Assembly (NCBI GenBank): GCA_949987565.1
Contig: OX465118.1
Coordinates: forward strand, 9,873,223-9,937,222
Length of the DNA stretch: 64,000 nucleotides
From: Luidia sarsii
Lineage: Eukaryota; Echinodermata; Asteroidea; Paxillosida; Luidiidae
Reading direction: 5' to 3'
Shown: in pieces, positions 47,792 to 59,335 of the stretch
Layout: every line of letters starts with the position of its first letter
Numbering within the stretch: the first letter of the stretch is position 1
The notes under the pieces: model-generated
What the model was told of the DNA's origin: nothing
Seen by the model: only the letters and a program-made list of their open reading frames with translations
Database searches by the model: none
Position numbers and translations under genes: made by a program

Positions 47792-50120
47792 ATATTTCAA
47801 AATACGGCTTGCGGCAGAAATCACGTCACAGTTTCTGCATTACGTGGGTGAATCCTTCCGAACAGTACTGACCAAGCTTCCAAAAGTCAATCTTGCTACA
47901 TTTCTTGCCAAAATATCTTGGAGGGCGCCCTCAGCCGTTTTCGATTCGACCGCGTGAGTGGAAACCAAAGCCTTTGTTCCGAATTAGTGTGCGGGTCGCA
48001 TCCAGTCATCTAATTGCGTCGCGGATATCGAGGCCTTTCAGAGACGTAAGCCATTCCCGTCGGTCAGTGCGTTATAGTCCATGCATATTTTTACACCACA
48101 CCAGCATGATGTTGAAGGCCGGCGCGTCTATCGTCCTTGCTGCCGCACCCGAGGTTTGCATAACATTTGGATAAATCGCGGTATACATTTCACTGAAACG
48201 TCCCTTTCAAGCGGCAAGGTCAGCTGATACAATGGCGTGAGCAAATTACGCCCAGCCTCGCACGTCCGTGCTATAGACTCAAATGGCGAGAGAGAGAGAG
48301 AGAGAGAGGGGGAGAGGGAGAAATAGAATGAGAGGGAGGGAGACACAGACGGAGAGAGGGGGAGAGGGAGGTGAAGAGAGAGAAAGACAGAGAGGGGGAG
48401 AATGAGAAAGAGGGAGACACAGACCGACAGAGGGGGGAGAGAGAGGGGAAGGGAGAGAAAGACAGGGATGGAGAGGGAGGGAGAGACACACAGACAGAGG
48501 GGAGAAAGAGATGAGTGAGAGGGAGAATGAGAGGGGAGAGACAGACAGACGAAGGGGAGAGAGAGGGGAGAGAGAGGGGGAGAGAGAAAGACAGAGAGGG
48601 GGAGAGGGAGGGAGAGAGAGAGAGAGGGAGAGAGAGGAGGAGTGAGATGGAGAATGAATGGGAGGGAGAGACAGGCAGGCAGAGTGAGGTGGGGGAGAGA
48701 GGGGGGATAGGGGAGTGAGAGGGATGAGGGAGGGAGTGAGGGAGCGATGAAGGGATAAGAGACATAGAGACACAAAGAGAGAAACGAAGAGAGAGAGAGA
48801 GAGCTGGTATATGCGAGCACAGCCACGCTGCAGCCAACCAGTCCCGGAGAAGCGTTAGCGCTTCGCGATCATAAAAATTGCCGGGACAATAATGAAGATT
48901 AGCGGGCCAGGGCCTGGGTCGGTCTGCTGACAGAAATGCGCGGGCTATAGCTACGCCCGTTTCTCTCCGATTCAGACGGTTTTTTCTTTCATTAATAACA
49001 GGAGGTGGTCGCCATTTTAGGCCTCCACTGGAGAGCAAAATGCCTTCTGTCAAGAAATGTATAGGCGATCCTGCGAATAAGGGGATTTGAAGGATTCGGC
49101 ACAACTCACGAGTACAATATATACCCTTGCCAATTTCCAACCCGATTGCCATGCGGTAATCATATTCCTTTGCCTCTTGCTTCTTACTAGAGTCGGTTTC
49201 CGTTCGCTGAGCGGGAGAGACAGACAGACTGACAGGGGGGGGGGCGATGGAGATAAGGGACGGGGAGTGAGGGAGTGAGGGAGTGAGGGAGTGAGGTAGT
49301 GATGAACAAAAATTTCGAGCGCCATACAGGGTGTCATTCTGTAGTGCTTTTTTGTATGCAAAATAGGCGTCATTTTTCTTGTTAGCTTTTCCGTTCCATA
49401 CGGAAAAGCTATTGTTTTTGTTAAGATTTTTTTTTTTTTTCTTTTTCTGGGCGGAATTTTCCCATAGACAAAGCACAGGGTTTTTTCGGAGGGCACTTTT
49501 GCCATTCAACAAACTTCGATTTTTTCCAAACTTGACAAATGCATAGAACCCTTGCTGAAGTTGTGCACAGTTGTCTTTAAAACTTCGTGACGTCACCATG
49601 TGTCACGTGACAGCGCTTTAAAGGTGCAAATTTCAAAATGCAATAAAAGCAAAAAATCATTTTCGTTTTGTTCCAAGTTTGCACTATAGCTAAGTTGGGA
49701 AAAGGTGTATCCAAAAATTGCCCTCATTTGATCGTGACGTCATCTCATGAATATTAATGAGGTCATAAACTTTTAAGATTTTAACATTCAATTGAGCATA
49801 TTTGGCCAACGGAGCAAGATTTTTTTATTGTTTTTGTTTATATCTATTAGGGATGTAGTCAAGAAACACCCTCTGGGGCCAAAATGCCATGACGCAATCG
49901 TGACGTCATCAAAATGCGTGTTTTTAAAACACATATTTGCCAAAGGTCAATCGTCTCGAAATTTGGTGTGCAGGTAGCTATTGTGCTAGACATTCATAAT
50001 CCTGAGTTTGGAAGGAATCGATCATTGTTCAGAATTATTATGATTTTTTGAAAAATATAATCAGGTCCCATACACTTTGTGCACAAAATATGCACGTGCG
50101 TATTGTGTTAGGAATGGAGG
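47792..50120. other. No supported gene; possible unclassified transposon remnant
   Basis: From 49.56 to 50.05 kb, AT-rich sequence with repeated GTGACGTCA segments (49587, 49735, 49901) looks repeat-derived but has no readable coding remnant. A perfect 11-bp stem with a 5-base loop lies at 49384-49410. Confidence 0.4.
48287..48800. repeat. GAGAGGGA purine tract
   Basis: About 510 bp of GAGAGGGAGAGA with scattered ACAGAC variants on the plus strand. Confidence 0.93.
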
Positions 50121-50158
50121 TTACGGGTTCGAATCCCGTTGATGTCAATTTTTTTTTC
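50121..50158 (+). other. tRNA-like B-box fragment followed by a T run
   Basis: GTTACGGGTTCGAATCCCGTTGATG has a perfect B box with a 5-bp T-stem (ACGGG/CCCGT). A run of nine T, a possible Pol III stop, follows. The upstream half of a tRNA is not recognisable. Confidence 0.4.
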
Positions 50159-50875
50159 ATCAATTTTTTTTTTTTTTTTTTAAAGAGAACCAGATGCGGA
50201 AAAGCGTTATGTTCTGTTAGCCAACAGACATAAATCTCTAGTTTTTTTTTGTGTTTTTTTTCGGGTTATTAAATGTTGTCCAAACTGCCACTTGGAAATC
50301 TGTCTAGCGATTGTCCATCCTGTTCAATTATCTCCAGCAAATATTGAAGCCATACATGTATATTGAGGCTAGTTTCACGAGGAATGTGGCTATACATTCA
50401 GTAACAAAGACTGGTATTTTACGACTTTTCCTGACGAATTTTTACATTCGGTTATAGTTAGATATCCCGCAGTCCGCAGCACCGTATAGGCCACACCAGA
50501 TGACCTGGTTTGAAAACAGTCCTGTGTAGAATTTGAAAGAGACAATCATTTCAATCATTTATTTCCATCTTCGAGATGGTCAGCGCGTCTGTCCCTAATT
50601 TGCAATAGGGCCGTCTCAGCTACCCCGAAAGCGGTTAACGAGCTGTCGTCGAAATAAACGACGCTCCTGCTGTGAGCGTCAACTCTTGCAATTTGTACGC
50701 ACCGTCTTCTTGTTCATATAAAGCACGGCCCGTTGATACAAATTAACAGATAAAACACGGCTCACTCCAACTATAATCTCCGGGCTTCACTGTCATTATT
50801 GTATTCTTCACGGGAACTGGGGTTCCGCATCTCGTTACGGACCACATGGCCGTGGTCTTGCGTGATATTATGTCC

Positions 50876-51390
50876 TTCTCTCTCTCTCCATCTTCCCCTA
50901 ACCCCTCCCCCCTTTCTCTTCGTTCCGTCCGTTGGATTTTTCGCTGTTTATTTCTCTGTCGCTCTATCTATGCCATTGTCAGTCTCTCTGTTTCTTTCTG
51001 TCTCTCTCTGTATCTCTCTCCATCTCTCAGTCTCTCTGTCTTTGTCAGTCTCTCTGTTTCTCTTTGTCTTTCTCTCTGTCTCTCTCTGTCTGTCTCTCTC
51101 TGTCTCTCTGTCACTGTCTCTCTCTTGATATGTCTCTTTTTAGTTCTCCCTGTCTCTCTCTGTTTCTCTCTGTCTCTCTGTCTCTCTCTGTCTCTCTCTG
51201 GCTCTCTGTCACTGTCAGTCTCTCTGTTTCTCTATGACTCTCTTTGTCTCTCTTTATCTCTCTGTCTCTCTCTCTATCTCTCTCTCTGTCTCTCTCTCTC
51301 TATCTCTCGTTGTCTCGCTGGCTCTCTTCATCTATGTCTTTTGTCTCCATGCTTCTCCCTCTCTCTCTCTCTCTCTCTCTCTCCCTGTAA
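50876..51390. repeat. CTCTGTCT pyrimidine tract
   Basis: About 510 bp of TCTCTCTGTCTC units, interrupted by unique stretches near 50890-50990. Confidence 0.93.
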
Positions 51391-52239
51391 AAATCATCTC
51401 TGTCTCTCTTTGTCTGTGTCTCTCGTCGTCTCACAGTTTGTTTCACCGTATCTCCCTGTCTAACTCCCCGCCATTCCCTCCCTGTCCTGTCCCCTCTTTC
51501 TCTCTCACCCCTCCCCCTTCTACCCCCCCCCCCTACAGACGGCTCGAGATGATCCCGCGTCACCCAATTTGGCAGGGAGCCGCGTGGGAGTCCTAATTGC
51601 ACTGCGGCCAGTTGATCCCGCGTAAGTAACAATCACTGATGGGCCGCATTTTTCATCGTTACGCCATTGGCGAACGCAGTACAACCAGACCGTGACACGG
51701 CGCGTACAACGCATCGGGTATTGTCAAAACAACTCCGTGAATAGTCATTATTATGATGGCATCGGCATACTTCATGTGGTCGTCTATGTCCAATACCTTG
51801 TGATGAATGTGTTTCCAGTCTCAAGGCTCTGCCAGCCATGCAAACGAACCTCGTGCTATCTTGACGCCATGGAAAATGCAATCTGAATGCTCGCTTTTGA
51901 AATGTTACTTTGAGATGCGATGGTCTTCACGGTGGGAGTAGCGGAATGAATGACGTGTTTGCGGTAGCACCTTGCAATTTCTCTGCAGACGAACAGATTA
52001 TCGATCCTGCGGTTCTTTGCAGAATCACACACACTCACAAAAGAGAAATTGCTGGGTGATAACGCAACCCCATTCCTGAGATGAAATAACTTGATGTGTA
52101 AAATGTTGATTTGGTATACAAAATTATGACCCTTCTTTACCACCTGGAATTACACAATGAAACGGGTTGTTTCAATAGTTCACGGGATGAAAAGACAGAG
52201 AGAAAAAAATTATCTCTATCTGATTATGAATATTCAAAT

Positions 52240-52314
52240 TGGTCGACGTTTCGATCCTAGTTTAACAAGGTTTTGTTGTTTTTAAAGGTACTGCCAGGAT
52301 CGAAACGTTCGGGA
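52240..52314. ncRNA. Pair of hammerhead-like motifs in opposite orientation
   Basis: ACGTTTCGATCCTAG at 52246-52260 (minus) and GGTACTGCCAGGATCGAAAC at 52287-52306 (plus) face away from a short T-rich spacer. Both carry the stem II and GAAA segment of the Penelope-type motif. Confidence 0.4.
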
Positions 52315-52658
52315 TCTTCATTTTGTTCCCATCCTTGGTTGATTCTTGGCGAGTACTGGCTGTGCTGAGTGACGACAAAGCACCTTTAAAGCCCATTTTA
52401 CACGAGAGCTGCAAACAGGGGTCCCTTGCGAAGGAATCGCATCGATGTCAAGAACACACGGATACCTTGTCGTGTAAAAGTGTATCTCTGTCACCAGACC
52501 GCAAGGGTCCCTTGCGAAACTTGACAGGGATCGAGACCTCCTGCAAAATTTCGCATCGATGCGAAATCCTTGCGATAAACACAGAGATAGGTCGATATAC
52601 AAAAATGTTGCAAACTGCTTACTGACTAAAATTACCAAAATGTAAATCTAAAATATAG

Positions 52659-52706
52659 TGGGCCTGACGTTTCGATCCTAGCAGGACCTTTCTCAAAGGC
52701 AGAGTG
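52659..52706 (-). ncRNA. Hammerhead-ribozyme-like motif 3' of the Penelope-like remnant
   Basis: The minus strand reads CTTTGAGAAAGGTCC, TGCTA, GGATC, GAAACGTC. The GGTCC/GGATC pairing makes a hammerhead-like stem II followed by the invariant GAAA. The CUGANGA box is degenerate (TTGAGAA). Penelope-like elements are known to carry hammerhead motifs in their terminal repeats, and this one lies 270 bp downstream of the endonuclease remnant on the same strand. It is probably inactive. Confidence 0.5.
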
Positions 52707-52972
52707 ACAAGGACAAAACAGATACATGTACACGAAGGAAGGGGGGAGAGTGAATAGGACACGGATGAGAAACAAAGGACAAAGAGTGAAGCTGGTAGGG
52801 AGAGATCAAAGGGAAGGGCAGGGGGTAGGGTAGGGATTAATGAGAGGAGGGGGAAAGATCAAAGAGAAGGGCAAGGAGTGGGGTAGGGATTAGTGACAAT
52901 AGGGGGAAAGATCAAAGAGAGAAGTGTGAAGGACTGAACACAAAAGAAGGATTATCAGAAAGCTGCATGGTG

Positions 52973-53194
52973 TTAGTCATTACCCTCCTGGATGTTGAGA
53001 CCATGTGGTTGAATAGTCCGAAGACGCTTCATCCACATTTTCTCACGGCTAAGACGGACAGCATTATTACGGTGACCAAGTGATTCTATGCCCAGTACAC
53101 TCATGTCTGATATCGAATGATCAGGGAGATTGAAGTGATACCCAACAGGGGTGTCCATTTTACCAGTTTTGATAGTAGACCTATGGCCATAGAT
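52973..53194 (-). pseudogene. Penelope-like element: remnant of the C-terminal GIY-YIG endonuclease region
   Basis: Read on the minus strand, the frame after a stop at 53195-53197 gives YGHRSTIKTGKMDTPVGYHF, then NLPDHSISDMSVLGIESL, then a stretch with REKMWMKRLRTIQPHGLN. The spacing H-R-x(n)-HFN-x-x-DHSI-SDM and the later RE-x-W-x-x-x-L-x-x-x-x-P-x-GLN are the hallmark of the second half of the GIY-YIG domain in Penelope-like retroelements. The first half (GIY...YIG) is not readable upstream because of stops and shifts. No reverse transcriptase was recognised, so this is a broken 3' remnant. Confidence 0.65.
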
Positions 53195-53551
53195 TCAGAG
53201 ATAGAGATAGGTCGTGTAAATGCACCCATGCGACGTTCGCAGGGATATTCGTTGGCGCATGACAGAGAAGTATGCGTTGATATTTCCATGAGTAGCAAAC
53301 GAACGATCAACAATGTCATCAAGGCAATAAAATAATTGACGATGGAAATGAATCCCGTGCGACCCCGCAAGCATGGTACACGATCGGCCTCGTTACGTTG
53401 TGTAGATGTGTCCATCCGCGGGATGTTCTCCGGTGCCCGTCCAACCCTAAACGAGGCAGGGGTTTCTTCATGCTTGGCATGACACCGACCGCGGTCTTCT
53501 CCCAAATACATAAACATTACAATCTCCACACGGGCTAATCATTCATTATTT

Positions 53552-54009
53552 GTGACCCGGCACAGCTACGTGAGGAATATCCCACCAAAACACTTTTCGA
53601 GTAAACAACGCCTCAAGTCAAAGTATCTTCTCAATTCGATAAAAAAAAAAAAAAAAATGTTTTTTTGTATTTTCGGAAAGTTAATGTATTGGAGGATATC
53701 ATGTTTAAAGGATTTTTCCGATATCCGTCTCTAAATGTTGAAAAATGAGGATTTCGGGGGAGTGTTTGTGTACTGTTTTCATGAAAATGTAAAGTTCCTG
53801 CCTTTTTGAATGGCCGCTTTCGAGGAGTTAGAATGGTGCTGCTATATTGTGTTTGGTACCAAATCAACGAGCGAAGTCCCCTTGTACTATTTACAACAAA
53901 GTTCTAACGGAAATAATTTTGAAAGCTAATGGTATACTCTTTCACACCATTAGAAAATCTCAAAATCTCAAAAGTGGGGGTTATTCCTCATTATGCTGTG
54001 CCGTGTCAC
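53552..54009 (+). mobile_element. Family 1 MITE, long form
   Basis: A 458-bp copy, A-end first, flanked by ATTT on both sides. The right end has one change (CCGTGTCAC). Confidence 0.85.
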
Positions 54010-54232
54010 ATTTGTCCACGCGCGGCGGTATACCGTATACACTGGACGGGGGGACGATAATAATTATGTCGATCGCGTGCGACCCAAGACAGTTGTTGTT
54101 TTTTCTTTCTTTGTTTACGATAGTCTGGGCGAGCCGTGTCTCTTCATTTATGATATCTCAGACGCCAGAATGATGTCTCTGTGAGCCACGCGGCTGTAGT
54201 CAAGTACACGCTCGCGACTATGAGACTATTAT

Positions 54233-54471
54233 GTGACCCGGCACAACGACATAAGGAATATCCCACCAAAACACGTTTTGAGTACACAACGCCTGAAGTT
54301 AAATTATCTTCACAATTCGAATTACAAATTAAAAAAATTCGGACATTTTAAGTATTATAGGATATTATATTTTGATATCATTTGAAAGCTAATGGTATAC
54401 TCTTTCACATCATTAGAAAATCTCAAAATCTCAAAAGTGGGGTTATTCCTCATTATGCTGTGCCGGGTCAC
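54233..54471 (+). mobile_element. Family 1 MITE, short form
   Basis: A 239-bp copy, A-end first, only 223 bp from the previous copy and in the same orientation. The flanks are TTAT and ATAT. Confidence 0.84.
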
Positions 54472-55627
54472 ATATGAGTATTCAGCCACGAGTGCAGGTA
54501 CGTACGAGCGCTGGACAAAACGGAATGATTGAGAAAGGGTGTTCTTCTTCCAGGCATACGGATACGTGTTAACCTATCCTGGGTAAATAATAGAGGTTTT
54601 GCACGAGCTCGGATACGCTATAATCATACGTGCACGAATACGGTAACCGTATATCTGATAGACAGCACACCGATGTTTGTTTCGCAAACCGGCCGCTTGA
54701 GGGAGCCATCATTCAAGATGGCGGCCCATACGAGTCACACATTTTGACCGTTTTTGTTCGGTCTTATTCGCTGGTAGACCCGACACCTTCGTTTCATGGA
54801 CAATTAATCCAAGAACAATAGCAAGGTGAAATTTGTTAATCCAAGATCTAAACAGCCAATAAAACTGAAACAAAAAGATACCCGTTTCTTTACTTACGTG
54901 TATATCCTGCTATATCCGCCTTTAACGCGTTCGCAAAGTGTGCTAGGAATACAGGTCACAGAAGCACGCAAAGTAATGACGTCACCGTGCGCGTAAGCGT
55001 ATTCGTAGGCATGCGAAACCTCTATCATTTTGATAAACGCGCCCGAGTACGCATACGTAAATACTACAGTCACTTCACGGTTCATGAAAACTTGACTGAC
55101 CAAAATAAAGCGCTTACCCTCAGCGTATATCTATTCTATTAGGTCCCATTGTTTTCAGGTATTTTTAATGGTAAACCTTTGCATCACCCGTGGGTGACGC
55201 GTCTGATTTCGAGTATGCAAAGAAATTACGTTTTTCCTTTCCAGTCTGGACCTGGTTTCGCGGGATCTCACCCCTGCCAGGTCAGCCCCAATCCCAGGTC
55301 ACCCCCGGACCCTCCCAGGTTTATCGATTGAAAATGAAATTTGCAATAGTGCACATCGATTATGCTGCTGCTGTGGCCTGGCAGCTGCGGCGGGTGCCAG
55401 ACAAGCATTGGCGTTAGGGCCCTCCCCCCCCCCTTAGAAATTACGACTGCCATAACGTCAGCAGAGGAGCAGTTACGTTTCTGTGAATGTCCCTGCACAG
55501 AACTTCTGATCCAATTCCCCTTCACTTAAGGGGGGCTTACGCGGCCTTAGCGCCGAAATGCCGTCCGGTATCACGTTGCCTCCTTCTAGCCCTAATCCAG
55601 ACTAGTTTCTTTTTTTGGACCTTCGTA

Positions 55628-55915
55628 AAGGAGAGAGAAGGACAGAGAGGCAGAACGAGACAGAGACGGGGGTGGGAGAGAAACGTAGATGGAGAAGAAA
55701 GAGGTGAGAGACAGGAGGGAGAGGGGGAGAAAGGAGAGAGAGGAGAGAGAGGGGTGAGGGAGAGAGAGGAGAGAGAGACACAGAAGAGAGGGGGAGAGAG
55801 AAGAGAGAAGGGAGAGAGAGGGGGAGAGAGAGAGGGAGAGAGAGAGATGAAAGAGAATGGAAAGTGGGACAGAAAACGGAGGAGGGAGTGGAGAGAGAGG
55901 GGAGAGAGGGACGGC
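55628..55915. repeat. GAGAGGGA purine tract
   Basis: About 290 bp of GAGAGAGGGAGA on the plus strand. Confidence 0.92.
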
Positions 55916-56064
55916 ACTCCGAAATGATATAGCGATGGCCTTTGCACAGGTACGGGCAGCAGACGGGGGTTGATGCTGCCCTCGCCTGGTATAGCTAATG
56001 ACGTGAGAGAGCTCAGGGGAAAGATAACACGGCAGCATAAGGAGGACCCTGTCGTGGTGCCAAT

Positions 56065-56205
56065 CCCTCTCTCTCTCCCTCACTCTCCCTCTCTCCGTCT
56101 CTCCCCCCTCCCCCTCTCTCCCTCTCTCTTCCTCTCTCTCCCTCTCACTCTCCCTCTCTTCGTCTCTCCCCCTCTCCCCCCTCTCCTTCTCTCCCTCCCA
56201 TCCCA
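56065..56205. repeat. CTCTCCCT pyrimidine tract
   Basis: About 140 bp of CTCTCCCTCTCT on the plus strand, 150 bp after the preceding purine tract. Confidence 0.92.
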
Positions 56206-56734
56206 GGTCCTGCCAGGGCCACGCCCGCCGAACGCCTCCAGCCCGATGCAAAATTAGCGCCGGTCCAAACTTGGCGTCATCCCCGTTCAGACATAATCAC
56301 GAGCCAGCGGCCAGATAGTGGACCGGAGGCGCTGGAATCACTCGCCCGGATTACCAACGTGAGCGCTTCCCAACATTAATCTAAGCGCACGGCGGAGGGG
56401 GAGGGGGGGGGGGTTACGATCCGTCTAAAACCACCCGGGTGCAAGGGAAACCTTTACACAGTTACAAGGTTGTGTGTGCGTGTCTGGGTTTTTTCCCCGC
56501 ACGTCCTTTCAGAGTGATGAAACTAATGCTTCTGACTGAAGAGAAGGAGTGGGATTTGTTTCTTCAAGCGCGAGTTCAGATCTTCAACCAATTTGCTGCG
56601 GAGGGGAAGATCTGAGTAATGGAATGAGTAATGGTACGTGACAGCGGATCAATGCACCCCCCTCTCTCTCCCACGTATCGAGTGCCAACGTCTTTGGACT
56701 GTCTAAAGCCAGCTGTTAAACCCGTGTATTCAAT

Positions 56735-57040
56735 AAGGAGAGAGGGCGAGAACTTGGTACATTTTCAGCGGAGGAGAGAAGAGAAAAAAAATGATCAGAT
56801 AAAAAGGGAAGGGAAAGAACTTGAATTGACGGAGGAGTCGAGGGGAGGCAAAACAAGACCGGGCTAGGACAGAAAATGGAAGTCAAGGGAATGCAAGGCA
56901 AGTCAAGGCAGGACAGAGAAGAGAAGGGAAGAGAATGTAAGACAAGAAATGGGAGGAGAAGGGGGAGGGGAAAGAGTAGGGAAGCACAAAAAAGGAAGAT
57001 TGAGAAGGGAAGGGAAAGTTGCGAGAGGAGAGAACAGAAA
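56735..57040. repeat. Diffuse purine-rich region with GGAAGG and AAGGCAAG units
   Basis: A-rich and G-rich, only loosely repetitive. Confidence 0.6.
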
Positions 57041-57439
57041 TGAAATTATTGGATCCGTAATCGGACAGATCGTCTCTCGGCGTTAAAGAAGTGTAAACCC
57101 GAGCTATCCACCACGGCAGCCCCATTAAAGGGGCAGGCGTGCCCCGACAAGCCCCACCGACGCTCCGGAGATTGATACCGACTCTTCGCGGTCGGCTCGT
57201 ACTCCATTAATCGCTCCTTTCGAGCTCCGTTGCGCGATGGAAAGACAAAAAAAGATTAAGGGGGATAGGGGGGGGGGGTGGTGGCGGCCGGCTGTTCCCA
57301 GGAGGAGGGACGACGACAGACAGACGGACAGCCTGGTCGAAGTTGTGTGCGCGTTGAATGACGACGGGGGAGGGAGGTTGAAATCTTCGGCGCCGTCTCT
57401 TCCAGAGCGAAGGATAAAAAACAAATTGTCGTGTCATGT

Positions 57440-57820
57440 TTAAAGGGGTAAACACGACATTGGTCGAGGTCAACGAATAGCATCCACAACGTTGTCTGAT
57501 CCAACATAATGCATGAAATGGCACAACTGTGACAATTTCAGCTCGATCCGCCAACCGAGTCTCGAGAAAATAGTGACAAACCGCTTCACTTGTTTCGCGA
57601 AAATGCAGCATTACAAAAAAAAGGTCCTAAAAAATAGTTTAGATCTTGGGGTGAGACGTAAACTATTTCTTTACTCTTTTCTAAAAAAATACAGCATTTT
57701 AGACAGAAATATTTCGGTGCGAGGTTTCTACTATAACCATCCTCAAACTGTATAAGTTTCATGTAAATCTGTGAACATTTCTGTTTTTCGATCTTACCAA
57801 TGTTGTGGAGGGGCTTTTAA
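57440..57820. mobile_element. TTAA-flanked MITE, subfamily b, copy 2
   Basis: The reverse-orientation partner of 25287-25661. TTAA lies at both ends, and the terminal segment GACATTGGTCGAGGTCAACG matches GACCTCGAACAATG of the other copy. Confidence 0.72.
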
Positions 57821-59335
57821 CCCGTCATAGAGTAAAGCACGTTTTTTTTTTTTTTTTTGGGGGGGGTGGCTCTCTCCATGTTATAAAGAGTGGTCCACGA
57901 ATTGCCGCCATCCGTTTCAGCAGAATGGGACTTGTGTTGCCTGTACGCCGGGCGGCGTTTCGTGGACACCGACCGCCTCATTGTGGCCAGCACGGAGGGG
58001 TCGTGTTCTCAGACTCGTCCCGATTCGTGTCCGTGTCCCCGGGGTCAAAAAAAAAGAAAAAAAAAAGGAGGACCGCTGGCCCTACTACCGGTACTTTTCG
58101 GATTTCTATAATAGCGAAGGGAAAGGGGGTGACGGGGTGAGGGGGGAGGGGGGAGAAACTCAATATCCCGGCCCGTGGTTAACGGGGATTCGAGAGGTTT
58201 ATTCCTGAAACTTTGGTGAAGAGAAAATCGGAGGGTTTAAGCCATGCGGGATATTAAAATGTCTATACTGTCAAGTTACGTCTACTCCATAATAGTCTTT
58301 CTTCAAAATTCTAGTCGCACTACAGCCCGAGTGAGCGTATTCCCGGAAATTCGAAGCGCAGTGGGAATCTTTTTTTTTCGAGTGCATTCTGACAGCAGTG
58401 CAAAACAGTCCCAGCGTGTGACCAACTGCCACCGGGAGGTTGTGCGCCAACATCGGGAGTGGCAAAAAGATATCATATGTTATAGAAGCGTTTCCCAAGT
58501 ATTCCACCGGCATTTTAAAAAAAAACCCAAAAACAGTCGTTCCGGCTAGGTTCTGATCCATTCCTGCAATCCCGAATAAGTGTGACGTGGCATTCACTAT
58601 AAATCCCACATCAATCTCATGTTTCTCCATCCACCCCTGCCCTGCACTCGGAAATGTTTTAAACACGTGAGCATAAGGGAAGCATAAGGCTGCGATCAAT
58701 CTATAATGGTGCAGGTTTCAACGTGGTTGTACGACTATGGCACATTAACAGTATAGCCGTGCGGTGAGTTTTTTTTTCTTTATTAGCATAATTTATACCA
58801 GCCTGGATGCGCTGGTCGAATTCCCCGCCTGCCAAGTGATATTTAGTTTACGGCGAATGTTGCCGCCTATGTGCTGGATGGACAGTGTGCGGGGAGGGGG
58901 TCCCGACGACCAAGATGTCCGCCTCTTGTGGGCGGTCCCTCGTAGGACGTACGGCGTTAAAAGCTCTGGATGTCGATGAAAGCGCTTCGGTCGGAGATGA
59001 AAATACGAGCGAAGATGCATCCTCCTTCCCCCTCTCTCCCGCTCATGCATGCGTCTTCTTCGTCCGTGGTTCCCGGCGCGCGAGCTATAGACGCGAGACC
59101 GCGAACTCCCTGGTTCGACGGAGGAGAGACAGTTGTCAGGGAAACCCAGGGCAGTTTTCGCCTCGTTAATCGAATCTGTCCACTGACGAACGGATGCACG
59201 GGGGAGGGAATGGTGGGGAGGTGGTTGGGTGGGGGTGGAGGGGGGGGGGGTTGCTGCTTGTGCAATATACACAGACCCGTGGCTGTCTTGACGTGTCTGC
59301 AACCTGCAGACATCTTGGCAGCATGCTCGCAACAC

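Larger units (their letters stand above)
54472..57439. other. No supported gene; purine and pyrimidine tracts inside
   Basis: Apart from the listed tracts (55.63-56.21 and 56.7-57.0 kb) the sequence is unique-looking without a conserved peptide. Confidence 0.45.

Noticed and set aside
48128..49599. 442-codon minus-strand open frame
   Set aside because: More than half is the GAGAGGGA tract. The remainder has no domain-like composition or splice-bounded conservation I can recognise.
53195..53529. Upstream part of the Penelope element, including reverse transcriptase
   Set aside because: The open frame here has no readable GIY-YIG first half or RT motifs. It may be unrelated sequence.
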